This document shows positions 16,658 to 24,749 of a stretch of 64,000 nt of DNA, piece after piece. The notes under the pieces are model-generated. The model saw only the letters and a program-made list of their open reading frames with translations, made no database searches and was not told the DNA's origin. The position numbers were made by a program, and so were the translations under genes. The stretch is taken from positions 1,045,037 to 1,109,036 of the forward strand of contig NZ_BMUT01000001.1 of assembly GCF_014650335.1 (NCBI RefSeq). Reading direction: 5' to 3'. This stretch comes from Streptomyces hiroshimensis (GTDB lineage: Bacteria > Actinomycetota > Actinomycetes > Streptomycetales > Streptomycetaceae). Position 1 is the first letter of the stretch. Each line of letters opens with the position of its first letter.

Positions 16658-17430
16658 GGTTCCTCCCGCCCCTTCCGTCCCTCCCGGTCGCCGCCGGAGC
16701 CGAACGCCTCGCGGAGGCGGTCACCGACGCCGCACAGGCCCGCCTCGAAGGTGAAGCCCTGCTCGTAGCGGTAGCTGCGCCGCACGTCCACCGGGTCGAT
16801 GCCGTTGAGCGCCGCCTTCGCCAGGCGCAGCAGCGAGCCGTCCTTGGCGGCGATCTCCCGGGCCAGCTCCAGGGCCGCCGCGTAGAGCCCCTCGCGCGGC
16901 ACGACGCGCCAGACGGATCCGTGCCGGTACAGCTCCTGCGCGGTGACCGTGCGCGAGGTGAAGTAGAGCGTGCGCATCAGGTGCTGCGGGACGAGCCGGG
17001 CCAGGTGCGTGGCGGCGCCGAGCGCGCCCCGGTCCAGCTCGGGCAGGCCGAACGCGGCGTCCTCGGAGGCGACGACGGCGTCGGCGTTGCCGGCGAGGCC
17101 GACGCCCCCGCCCAGGCAGAAGCCGTGCACGGCGGCGACCACCGGCACCTGGCAGTCGTAGACCGCGGAGAAGGCCGCCGCGCAGGCGTGGTTGGCGCCG
17201 ATCAGGGCATCGTGGCCGGGGGAGTCCCGGATCTCCTTGAGGTCCACGCCGGCGTTGAAGCCGCGCCCGGCGGCGGCCAGCACGACACAGCGGACCGCGG
17301 GGTCGGCACCGGCCGCGCCGACCGCTCCCGCCAGGTCGTACCAGCCCTGCACGGGCAGGGCGTTGACGGGCGGGAAGTCCACGGTGACGACGGCGACGGC
17401 CGGTTCGGGGCGTGAGGTGGAGACACTCAT
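16654..17430 (-). CDS. echA20: Ring D hydrolase EchA20 (crotonase fold)
   Basis: 258-aa crotonase-family protein. It has AAGRGFNAGVDLKEI, VHGFCLGGGVGLAGNADAVV and FGLPELDRGALGAATHLARL, matching mycobacterial EchA20 block by block. Despite the enoyl-CoA hydratase fold, EchA20 is a hydrolase that opens ring D of HIEC-CoA to give COCHEA-CoA, the IpdAB substrate. The ATG at 17430 lies 20 bases from the KstR2-like palindrome, so it leads the echA20-ipdA-ipdB-ipdC operon. The ribosome site is weak (GGAAAGG about 14 bases upstream). Confidence 0.9.
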   Translation of the reverse strand: MSVSTSRPEPAVAVVTVDFPPVNALPVQGWYDLAGAVGAAGADPAVRCVVLAAAGRGFNAGVDLKEIRDSPGHDALIGANHACAAAFSAVYDCQVPVVAAVHGFCLGGGVGLAGNADAVVASEDAAFGLPELDRGALGAATHLARLVPQHLMRTLYFTSRTVTAQELYRHGSVWRVVPREGLYAAALELAREIAAKDGSLLRLAKAALNGIDPVDVRRSYRYEQGFTFEAGLCGVGDRLREAFGSGGDREGRKGREEP

Positions 17431-17450
17431 CGGAGGATCCGCTACCTTTC

Positions 17451-17470
17451 CACCAAACGTTTGTTAGGTG
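17451..17470. promoter_or_regulatory. KstR2-like operator between echA20 and SDR genes
   Basis: CACCAAACGTTTGTTAGGTG, an inverted repeat (CACC.AA / TT.GGTG) whose core ACCAAACGTTTGTT resembles the KstR2 pattern with symmetric substitutions. It would control the two divergent operons echA20-ipdA-ipdB-ipdC (-) and SDR-SDR (+). Confidence 0.7.
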
Positions 17471-17520
17471 CGCTGGCTCATGAAGGTAGCAGCGGACGAC
17501 CCGCCGCGGGAGGTGGCGCG

Positions 17521-18372
17521 ATGCCGGGCGGTGGTGCGGAGGCGGGGCGCGGCGGCACGCAGCGGGCGCCGGGCGGAACGGGGGCGATGCCGGGCGGTAC
17601 GGGGCCGCGCACCGTCGTCGTCACCGGCGGCACGCGCGGCGTGGGGGCGGGGATCGCCCGGGCCTTCCTGCGCACCGGCGCCCGCGTCGTCGTCTGCGCC
17701 CGCCGCCCGCCCGACAGGCCCGTCACGGCGGACGGGCGCACCGCCCGCCACCTGCCCGTGGACCTGCGCGACCCGGCCGCCGTCACCGCCCTCTTCGACC
17801 GGGTGGCGCAGGAGTACGGGCGCCTGGACGTCCTCGTGAACAACGCGGGCGGCACGCCCTTCCGGCTGCTGGAGACGGCCGGCGCGGAACGCCACGCGCA
17901 CGTCATCGGCCTCAACCTCGTCGCACCGCTGACCGCGTCGCTCGCCGCGTACCCCCTGCTGCGCGAACGGCCGGACGGCGGCTGCATCCTGATGGTCGGC
18001 AGCGTGAGCGGCACCCGCCCCTCGCCGGGCACCGCCGCCTACGGCGCCGCCAAGGCCGGCCTGCACAGCCTCGCGCGCACCATGGCCGTCGAATGGGCCC
18101 CCGCCGTACGCGTCAACACCCTCGTCCTCGGCATGGTGCGCACCGAGTCCGCGCACCTGCACTACGGGGACGCCGACGGCCTCGCCGCCGTCGCCCGCAC
18201 CGTGCCCGCGGGACGGCTCGCCGAGCCCGACGAGGTCGGCGCCGCCGCCGTCTTCCTCGCCTCCGCCGACGCCGCCCACATCACCGGCGCCGAGCTGCTC
18301 GTCCACGGCGGCGGCGAGCGGCCCGCCTTCCTCGCCGCCGCCACCGTCAACCACGAGGAGCCCCCGACATGA
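17521..18372 (+). CDS. Short-chain dehydrogenase, Rv3549c-like
   Basis: 283 aa from the ATG at 17521, chosen for GGGAGGT 6 bases before it; a longer in-frame opening would begin inside the operator. A glycine-rich leader of about 30 residues precedes a classic Rossmann SDR: VVVTGGTRGVGAGIARAF, NNAGG, Ser in GSVSGT and YGAAK. The pairing with the next SDR and the position beside echA20-ipdAB match Rv3549c/Rv3548c of the mycobacterial KstR2 regulon. Such SDRs probably oxidise or reduce a hydroxyacyl-CoA in HIP breakdown, but the exact step is not settled. The stop overlaps the next gene by 4 bases (ATGA). Confidence 0.85.
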   Translation: MPGGGAEAGRGGTQRAPGGTGAMPGGTGPRTVVVTGGTRGVGAGIARAFLRTGARVVVCARRPPDRPVTADGRTARHLPVDLRDPAAVTALFDRVAQEYGRLDVLVNNAGGTPFRLLETAGAERHAHVIGLNLVAPLTASLAAYPLLRERPDGGCILMVGSVSGTRPSPGTAAYGAAKAGLHSLARTMAVEWAPAVRVNTLVLGMVRTESAHLHYGDADGLAAVARTVPAGRLAEPDEVGAAAVFLASADAAHITGAELLVHGGGERPAFLAAATVNHEEPPT

Positions 18373-19271
18373 GCGGAATCTGCGCCGGACGCGTCGCCGC
18401 CGTCACCGGCGCCGGCCGCGGCCTCGGCCGGGCACACGCCCTCGGGCTCGCGGCCGAAGGCGCGCGGGTCGTCGTGAACGAGCTGGAGGGCGATTCGGCA
18501 GGTGAGGCACGGCGGGTGGTCGAGGAGATCCGCGAACGGGGCGCCGAAGCCGTCGTGCACCACGGCGACGTCTCCACGGACGAGGGCGCGGCCTCCCTCG
18601 TCGCCACCGCCCTCGACGCCTACGGCCGGCTCGACACGCTCGTCAACAACGCCGGCATCCTGCGCGACCGGATGCTCGTCAACCTCGGCGAGGACGACTG
18701 GGACGCCGTCGTCGCCGTCCACCTCAAGGGCCACTTCCTGCCGCTGCGGCACGCCGCCGCGCACTGGCGGGCCGAGCACAAGGCCGGACGCACGCCGCAG
18801 GCGCGCATCGTCAACACCACGTCGGGGGCCGGGCTGCTCGGCAGCGTCGGGCAGGCCAACTACGCCGCCGCGAAAGCCGGCATCGTCGCCCTGACCCTCG
18901 TCGCCGCCGCCGAACTGGCACGCTACGGCGTCCAGGCCAACGCCGTCGCCCCCGCCGCCCGCACCCGGATGACGGAGCGGACCTTCGCCGAGGCGATGGC
19001 CGCGCCGGAGCACGGCTTCGACGCCATGGCCCCCGCCAACGTCTCCCCGCTCGTGGTCTGGCTCGCCTCGGCGCACTCGGCCGGGGTCACGGGCCAGGTC
19101 TTCGCCGCGGAGGGAGGCCGCATCACGGTCATGGAGGGCTGGCACCCGGGCCCCGTCACGGACAAGGGCGACCGCTGGACCCCGAAGGAGGCGGGGGAGG
19201 CGGTCCGGGGGCTGCTGGCGGGGGCGCGGGTGCCGGGGGCGGTGTACGGGGCGGGGGGTTCGGGGGCCTGA
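18369..19271 (+). CDS. Short-chain dehydrogenase, Rv3548c-like
   Basis: 300-aa SDR, longer than usual at the C-terminus. Motifs are VTGAGRGLGRAHA, VNNAGILRDRML, NTTSGAGLLGS and YAAAK, followed by an extended tail after the core (FAAEGGRITVMEGW...), as in the SDR domain of peroxisomal multifunctional enzymes and in Rv3548c. The ATG at 18369 overlaps the upstream SDR by 4 bases, with GAGGAG 9 bases before it. It closes the steroid block on the right. The expected activity is a beta-hydroxyacyl-CoA dehydrogenase step on a ring-derived intermediate. Confidence 0.87.
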   Translation: MSGICAGRVAAVTGAGRGLGRAHALGLAAEGARVVVNELEGDSAGEARRVVEEIRERGAEAVVHHGDVSTDEGAASLVATALDAYGRLDTLVNNAGILRDRMLVNLGEDDWDAVVAVHLKGHFLPLRHAAAHWRAEHKAGRTPQARIVNTTSGAGLLGSVGQANYAAAKAGIVALTLVAAAELARYGVQANAVAPAARTRMTERTFAEAMAAPEHGFDAMAPANVSPLVVWLASAHSAGVTGQVFAAEGGRITVMEGWHPGPVTDKGDRWTPKEAGEAVRGLLAGARVPGAVYGAGGSGA

Positions 19272-19352
19272 TCCGTGCGTTCCTTCCCCGAGGTGCGGGG
19301 CGGGGCGTTACCCGGCCTCTGCCGGTGAGCCCGGCGGGGGTGGAGCGGTCGG

Positions 19353-20225
19353 CTACGACACCACGTCCTTGCCCCGGAAGTGGCGGAACGCCAGGGCGAA
19401 CAGCACCAGCGCGTACGCCACCGACACCGCCGTCCCCTTGATCATCCCGCCCCACTCCAGCCGCGGCTGCAACGCGTCCGCCCACGCGAACTGCCAGTGC
19501 GCCGGCAGGAAGTCCCGCCAGTGGCCCAGCGCCGTCACGGCGTCCAGGACGTTCCCGACGATCGTCAGGCCCACCGCACCGCCCACCGCGCCCAGCGGCG
19601 CATCCGTGACCGTCGACAGCCAGAACGCCAGCCCCGCCGTCACCAGCTGTCCCACGAAGACGAACGCCACGACGATCGCGAGCCGCCCCACGGCGGTCGT
19701 GCCCGGCAGCGACCCGCCCGTCGGGATCTGCAGCGGCCCCCAGCCGTACGCGGCCGTGCCCGCCGCCAGCGCCACCACCGGCAGCAGCACCATCGCCGCC
19801 GCGCTGAACGCCAGCGCCACCGTCAGCTTGCTGACCAGCAGCCGGGTCCGCGGCACGGGTGCCGCGAGCAGGTAGCGCAGCGACGACCAGCCGGCCTCGG
19901 ACGCCACCGTGTCACCGCAGAACAGCGCGACCGGCACCACCAGAAGGAAGCCCGCCGAGACGAACAGGCACGTCGCCGTGAAGTTCACCCCGGACGCCGT
20001 GGCGGTGTCGATGAGCGTGACCCGCCCGTTCCGCCCGCTCGGCTGCCCCCCGATCGCGAACGCCGCGATCAGCACGAACGGCAGGACCGCGAGCACCGCC
20101 CCGACCACCAGTGTCCGGCGCCGCCGCAGCTGCCGCATCGCCTCGACGCGCAGCGGCAGCGTGTGCCGCGCCCGGTAGCCGGGAGCGGACTCGGCCGCCT
20201 TTTCCACGTGCCCCACTGCGCTCAC
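19353..20225 (-). CDS. ABC-2 type transporter permease
   Basis: 290-aa membrane protein with about six helices: an N-terminal one (LVVGAVLAVLPFVLIAAFAIGG), then FTATCLFVSAGFLLVVPVALF, FSAAAMVLLPVVALAAG, IVVAFVFVGQLVTAGLAFWL and others. It is the membrane partner of the ATPase domain in the fused protein upstream. GTG at 20225 overlaps that gene's stop by 4 bases (GTGA). Together they probably form an exporter. The substrate is unknown. Confidence 0.88.
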   Translation of the reverse strand: MSAVGHVEKAAESAPGYRARHTLPLRVEAMRQLRRRRTLVVGAVLAVLPFVLIAAFAIGGQPSGRNGRVTLIDTATASGVNFTATCLFVSAGFLLVVPVALFCGDTVASEAGWSSLRYLLAAPVPRTRLLVSKLTVALAFSAAAMVLLPVVALAAGTAAYGWGPLQIPTGGSLPGTTAVGRLAIVVAFVFVGQLVTAGLAFWLSTVTDAPLGAVGGAVGLTIVGNVLDAVTALGHWRDFLPAHWQFAWADALQPRLEWGGMIKGTAVSVAYALVLFALAFRHFRGKDVVS

Positions 20226-22945
20226 GACGGGCCTCCGATCAGGGTCAGGAACGCGTCCTCCAGGCGGCGGTGCGGACCCACGCGCGCCACCGGGACCTCC
20301 AGCCGGACCAGCTCGGCCAGCAGCTGCGGCGCGCTCGCGCCGTCGAGCCGGACCAGCAGGCCTTCCTCGGCCCGTACCGCCGAGGCGACCCCCGGCAGCG
20401 CGGCCACCTTGTCCGCCGTCACCTCCGACACCTCGCCCTCGACGCCGACCAGCAGCGTGTCGCCCGAGCCGACGATGTCGCCGACCGGGCCGGCGGTCAC
20501 CAGCCGGCCCCGGTCCATGACCACCAGGTGGGTGCAGCTCTGCTCGACCTCGGAGAGGAGGTGGCTGGAGACGATGACGGTACGGCCGGCCGCCGCGTAA
20601 CGGATCATCACCTCCCGCATCTCCCGGATCTGCGGCGGGTCCAGCCCGTTCGTCGGCTCGTCCAGGATCAGCAGGTCCGGCAGCCCCAGCATGGCCTGGG
20701 CGATGGCGAGCCGCTGCCGCATGCCCTGTGAGTACGTCCGTACGGCGCGCTCCAGCGCCGAGCCCAGCCCCGCGATCTCCAGGGCCTCCTCGATGTGCGC
20801 GTCCTCGGCCGGCCGGCCCGTCGCCTGCCAGTACAGGTCGAGGTTGGCCCGGCCGGACAGGTGCGGCAGGAAGCCCGCACCCTCCACGAACGCCCCGACC
20901 CGCGACAGCACCGGCGCACCGGGCCGCACCGCGTGCCCGAAGACCCGCACCTCGCCCTCGTCGGGACGGATGAGGCCCATGAGCATCCGCAGCGTCGTGG
21001 TCTTGCCCGCGCCGTTCGGCCCCAGGAGCCCCAGCACCTGCCCGCGTTCGACCCGGAATGACAGCTCCCGCACGGCGTACCGGTCCGCGGACTTGGCGTA
21101 CCGCTTGCTCAGGCCGGTGATCTGCAGGGGCACGTCCGCCAGCGCCGGATCCGGGACCGGCGCGGCCGTGCGCCGCCGCCCGGTCAGCAGCACGGCGGCC
21201 GCGACGACCGCACCGCCCAGCGGCAGGCCCCACGTCCACCAGGGCAGCGCGGCCGAGGCCGTGCGCACGTCCGGCGCGGTCGGCACGCTCAGCCCGCCCT
21301 CCAGGGAGACGGTGTACGTGGCGGGCGCGGCCGGCGAGGCGTAGCCGAGGTCGGTCGAGGCGAGCACGAGCCGCATCCGGTGGCCCGACTCGAAGGTGTG
21401 GTCGATGGCAGGGAGCCTCAGCTCCACCGTCCGCCCGGCCTTGGCGTCCTCGATGCGCACCGGCGCGACGAGCTGCGCGGGCAGCAGCTGCTGCCCGTTG
21501 GGGCCGACGTCGTACACCTTGGCGAACAGCACGGCCTCGCCCGTGTCGGAGGCGACCTTCACCTTCACCGACGGGGAACCCGTCACCCGCACGCCCTCGC
21601 CGAGGCGCGCCGACTCGAACCGGGCGTGCTGCCCGGGGAAGTCGAGCGAGACCCCCAGCCCGACGCCGGACAGCTGCGACACCGCGCCCCCGACCCCGGG
21701 CACGGCGGAGATCGCCGGGGGAGCCGCCCCCGGCGGGTTGGCGAAGGACTGCCTCCGCCCGGACAGCTCGACCGTCCGCGGGTCGTGGCGCAGACCCGGG
21801 TAGCCGTCCGCGCTCGCACCGCGCAGCTGCGCCTTGCCGTCGGTGGTGTCGATGCCGCCCGTCCTGCTGACCCGGAAGGCGGGTCCTGTGGACGTGCTGT
21901 CGTCGCCCTTGAGGTAGCGGTCGAACCACGCGCGCGTGCGCGTCGCCGTCCGGTCGGCCTCACCGAAGCCGGAGTCGTGGCCCCCGGCGATCCAGTCGAC
22001 CGCCACGGGTGCGCCGTTGCGGCCGATCGCCGCGGCCGCCGCGTCGGACTGGTCCAGCGGGAAGAGCGAGTCGGTCTGGCCCTGGACGAGCAGCGCGGGC
22101 ACCTTGATACGGCCCGCGACCGCGGCGGGGCTGCGGCGCTCCAGCAGCTCCCGCGCCTGCGCATCGGGCTTGCCGGCCACGGCCACCCGCTCGTACATCT
22201 CGCACAGCGCCTTCTCGAACCGCCCGCAGCCGAGCGCCGCGGAGGGGGCGGCCGGTGCGCTGCGCGGGGCGGCGCCCGCTTTGCCCGCGGCAGGACCCGG
22301 CGCCGCGGTGGAGCCGGAGGTGAAGAAGATCCCCGCCCAGAGTTTCTTGAACACCCCGTCCGGGAAGAGGGCGTCGGCGAGGTTCCAGTAAGTGACCTGC
22401 GGGGCGATGGCGTCGACGCGCTTGTCGTGACCGGCCGCCAGCAGCGCGACCGCGCCGCCGTACGAGCCGCCGGCGATCCCCACCCGCGGGTCCTTGTCCC
22501 CGTCGAGTTCGACCTCGGGGCGCGTGGCGAGCCAGTCGATCAGGCGGCTGACGTCGGCGACCTCACGGTCCGGGTCGTTCAGCCCGATCCGCCCCGTGGA
22601 GTTCCCGAAGCCGCGGGCGGACCACGTGAGCACCGCGTAGCCGGAGCGCGCCAGGTCCTCGGCCTGGCCGCGCAGGTCGTCCTTGCTGCCGCCGAAGCCG
22701 TGCGCGAGCAGGACGGCCGGCCTGCGGCCCTCCCCGCCCGCGGTGAAGAACGAGGTGTCGATCCGTACCGAACCGCCCGCGCCCGGCGCCTCCGGCACCG
22801 TCATGAAGCGGTCCTCGCGGTGCACGGGCGGATCGCCACCGGTCGCGGAGGCCACGGCCCAGGTGCCGCCGCCGGCGAGCACGACGGCCGCGGCGGCGGT
22901 GGCGACGAGCCGTCGCCCGCGCAGGCGGGGAAAACGCAGCTTCAT
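20222..22945 (-). CDS. Alpha/beta-hydrolase (X-Pro peptidase-like) fused to ABC ATPase
   Basis: 907-aa two-part protein. After a basic N-terminus and TM1 (about residues 12-34) comes an alpha/beta hydrolase of the CocE/X-prolyl dipeptidyl-peptidase type: AHGFGG, nucleophile Ser161 in GGSYGG, Asp in QGQTDSLFP and His in AGGHDSGF. A C-terminal beta-sandwich (to about 560) follows. A second TM segment (LPLGGAVVAAAVLLTG) leads to a full ABC ATPase with Walker A GPNGAGKTT (Lys648), signature YSQGMRQR and Walker B LLILDEPTNGLDP. The topology puts the hydrolase outside and the ATPase inside. It may cut or process a peptide or ester handled by the exporter. The fusion is continuous, with no sign of a frameshift. 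Confidence 0.88.
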   Translation of the reverse strand: MKLRFPRLRGRRLVATAAAAVVLAGGGTWAVASATGGDPPVHREDRFMTVPEAPGAGGSVRIDTSFFTAGGEGRRPAVLLAHGFGGSKDDLRGQAEDLARSGYAVLTWSARGFGNSTGRIGLNDPDREVADVSRLIDWLATRPEVELDGDKDPRVGIAGGSYGGAVALLAAGHDKRVDAIAPQVTYWNLADALFPDGVFKKLWAGIFFTSGSTAAPGPAAGKAGAAPRSAPAAPSAALGCGRFEKALCEMYERVAVAGKPDAQARELLERRSPAAVAGRIKVPALLVQGQTDSLFPLDQSDAAAAAIGRNGAPVAVDWIAGGHDSGFGEADRTATRTRAWFDRYLKGDDSTSTGPAFRVSRTGGIDTTDGKAQLRGASADGYPGLRHDPRTVELSGRRQSFANPPGAAPPAISAVPGVGGAVSQLSGVGLGVSLDFPGQHARFESARLGEGVRVTGSPSVKVKVASDTGEAVLFAKVYDVGPNGQQLLPAQLVAPVRIEDAKAGRTVELRLPAIDHTFESGHRMRLVLASTDLGYASPAAPATYTVSLEGGLSVPTAPDVRTASAALPWWTWGLPLGGAVVAAAVLLTGRRRTAAPVPDPALADVPLQITGLSKRYAKSADRYAVRELSFRVERGQVLGLLGPNGAGKTTTLRMLMGLIRPDEGEVRVFGHAVRPGAPVLSRVGAFVEGAGFLPHLSGRANLDLYWQATGRPAEDAHIEEALEIAGLGSALERAVRTYSQGMRQRLAIAQAMLGLPDLLILDEPTNGLDPPQIREMREVMIRYAAAGRTVIVSSHLLSEVEQSCTHLVVMDRGRLVTAGPVGDIVGSGDTLLVGVEGEVSEVTADKVAALPGVASAVRAEEGLLVRLDGASAPQLLAELVRLEVPVARVGPHRRLEDAFLTLIGGPS

Positions 22946-23029
22946 GTCCGCATGCTAAGCGGAGACCTCATCCGGCTGGGCTGCGGGCCGGATTCACCGC
23001 TCGGCCCCGGGCCCGCGGCCGCGCCGGAG

Positions 23030-23605
23030 TCACTCCCCGGACGCCTCCGCCGCCTCAGCCTCCGCCGTCTCCTCCGCCATGGTGGCCAGCTTGGTGATCG
23101 TGTTCCAGTTGCGCCCGGTGCCCGCCGTGCCCAGGCGCCGCTCCGTCAGCACCTTCGCCAGCTTCGCGTCCCGGATCCCCTCCGCGTAGTACACGTACAG
23201 CTCGCGCCCGGCCAGGACGAACTCCTCCGGTGCGTACGCCTCCGGGTCCAGGTCCGCGACGGCCGCCGGGTCGGCGGGCGCGGTCAGGAAGGTCACCACG
23301 AACCGCGCGGGGTCGACGTCCCGCCCGGCGAACGGATTGCCGTCGACGACGCGGCGCAGTTCACCCGCGTCCCGCACCATGCAGGTCACGGGGAAGCCCA
23401 GCTCCCGCTCGATCGCCTGCTCCAGCCCGCGGGCCAGTTCCTCCGCGCCCGCGCTCGGGTGGGTGAACACGGCGTTGCCGCTGTTGAGGTGCGTACGGAC
23501 CGAGCCGCAGCCCAGCCCCGCGAGGAGCTCCCGCAAGGTCTGCATGGGAACACGCTTCTTGCCGCCCACATTGATACCGCGCAGCAGCGCCACATACGTT
23601 GTCAC
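23030..23605 (-). CDS. DUF1697 family protein
   Basis: 191 aa. It starts VTTYVALLRGINVGGKKRVPM, the conserved opening of DUF1697 proteins, followed by LNSGNAVFTH and, at the end, GTGRNWNTITKLATMAE, also typical. Function is unknown; it is a cytoplasmic stand-alone protein in many actinobacteria. The GTG at 23605 is used because it starts the conserved domain. It is divergent from the esterase (49-base gap), with no obvious ribosome site at proper spacing, so the message may be leaderless. Confidence 0.87.
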   Translation of the reverse strand: MTTYVALLRGINVGGKKRVPMQTLRELLAGLGCGSVRTHLNSGNAVFTHPSAGAEELARGLEQAIERELGFPVTCMVRDAGELRRVVDGNPFAGRDVDPARFVVTFLTAPADPAAVADLDPEAYAPEEFVLAGRELYVYYAEGIRDAKLAKVLTERRLGTAGTGRNWNTITKLATMAEETAEAEAAEASGE

Positions 23606-23654
23606 ACCCTCACCGTAGTGTGGACGCACATCACCGAGGGTGAGGGGGTGCCAT

Positions 23655-24749
23655 ATGGTGCACAAGGCCCGCACGCGAGGGGCGTTGACGGTGCTCGTGC
23701 TGATCCTGACGCTGCTGGGGATGCAGATTCCCGGCGCCGGTGCCGGTGGCGCGAGTACGGCCCGTGCCGCGGACAATCCGGCTGAAGTCGTGCAGGAAGT
23801 ACGGATCAACGACCGGATGCTGGACGTCGCCGTCCGGTCGCCCGAGATCGACGGACTGACGCACACCAGATGGGTTCGGCTGCTGCTCCCCACCGGCTGG
23901 GACCGGCACGCGCAGCGCACGTGGCCCACACTGTGGCTGCTCCACGGCGGCGGCGGGAACCACAAGGACTGGACCGCCAACACGCACGTGGAGGAGCTCG
24001 CCGCCGGCCGGGACGTCATGGTCGTCATGCCGGAGACCAGCGGCTGCAGCGGCTACAGCGACTGGTGGAACCACGGCAAGGGCGGCGCTCCCGCCTGGGA
24101 GACCTATCTGCTCGGCGAGCTCAGGCCGCTCCTGGAGCGCACCTACCGCGCCGGTACGGACCGGGCAGCCGTCGCGGGCCTGTCCATGGGCGGCCAGGGC
24201 GCGCTGAAGTTCGCCGCCGCGCACCCGGGCATGTTCAAGGCGGCCGCCTCCTACAGCGGCGCCGTCAACCCGCTCTACAAGTCGCCCGACGGCGGGTTCA
24301 ACGGCCCCGACGCCGTCAAGCTGGGCGGCCTCGGCTGCCTGACGGACTGGAAACGCCTGTGGGGCGAGCCCGGCTATCCCTTCGACACCACCGACCCCTC
24401 CGACGTGCGCCGGCGCAGCATCTGGGAGCACAACAGCCCCCTTCACCAGGCCGCCTCCCTCGCCGGCACGCCTCTCTACGTTTCCTACGGAAACGGCACC
24501 GACAGCGGCACCGGCTGGCAGTGGGGCGGCCCGCCGCCCTCCCCGGCCCGCTGCACCGACCCGGCGGCGCACGGCAGCGAAGCCGTCGAGCGCGCGATCT
24601 ACGGCATGAACGGGCAGCTCCGCGCCCGCCTCGCCGAACTCCGCATCCCGGCCACGGTGTGCGCCTCCGAAGGCACCCACACGTGGCCCTACTGGGAGCG
24701 GGAGCTGGTCGCGTCCTTCCCGATGCTGATGCGCGCCGTCAGTGCCTAG
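23655..24749 (+). CDS. Secreted esterase, esterase D/antigen 85-like
   Basis: 364 aa. A signal peptide (hydrophobic LTVLVLILTLLGMQIPG, cleavage near ARAA) precedes an alpha/beta hydrolase. Motifs: LWLLHGGGG (oxyanion region), nucleophile Ser177 in GLSMGGQGAL, and a late SEGTHTWPYW holding the catalytic His. This is the family of antigen 85, esterase D and feruloyl esterases, which act on acyl or sugar esters outside the cell. The ATG at 23655 is chosen for GAGGGG 7 bases upstream; GTG 23640 is an alternative. Its stop shares the palindrome CTAG with the stop of the convergent mannosidase. It may act beside the glycan locus, but nothing proves it. Confidence 0.86.
   Translation: MVHKARTRGALTVLVLILTLLGMQIPGAGAGGASTARAADNPAEVVQEVRINDRMLDVAVRSPEIDGLTHTRWVRLLLPTGWDRHAQRTWPTLWLLHGGGGNHKDWTANTHVEELAAGRDVMVVMPETSGCSGYSDWWNHGKGGAPAWETYLLGELRPLLERTYRAGTDRAAVAGLSMGGQGALKFAAAHPGMFKAAASYSGAVNPLYKSPDGGFNGPDAVKLGGLGCLTDWKRLWGEPGYPFDTTDPSDVRRRSIWEHNSPLHQAASLAGTPLYVSYGNGTDSGTGWQWGGPPPSPARCTDPAAHGSEAVERAIYGMNGQLRARLAELRIPATVCASEGTHTWPYWERELVASFPMLMRAVSA

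Noticed and set aside
17461..17520. Upstream start of the Rv3549c-like SDR at TTG 17461
   Set aside because: It lies in the KstR2-like palindrome; ATG 17521 has GGGAGGT at good distance.
20222..22945. Assembly error or frameshift joining a hydrolase and an ATPase gene
   Set aside because: The frame is continuous, with a TM segment and linker between domains and no internal stop/start signals.
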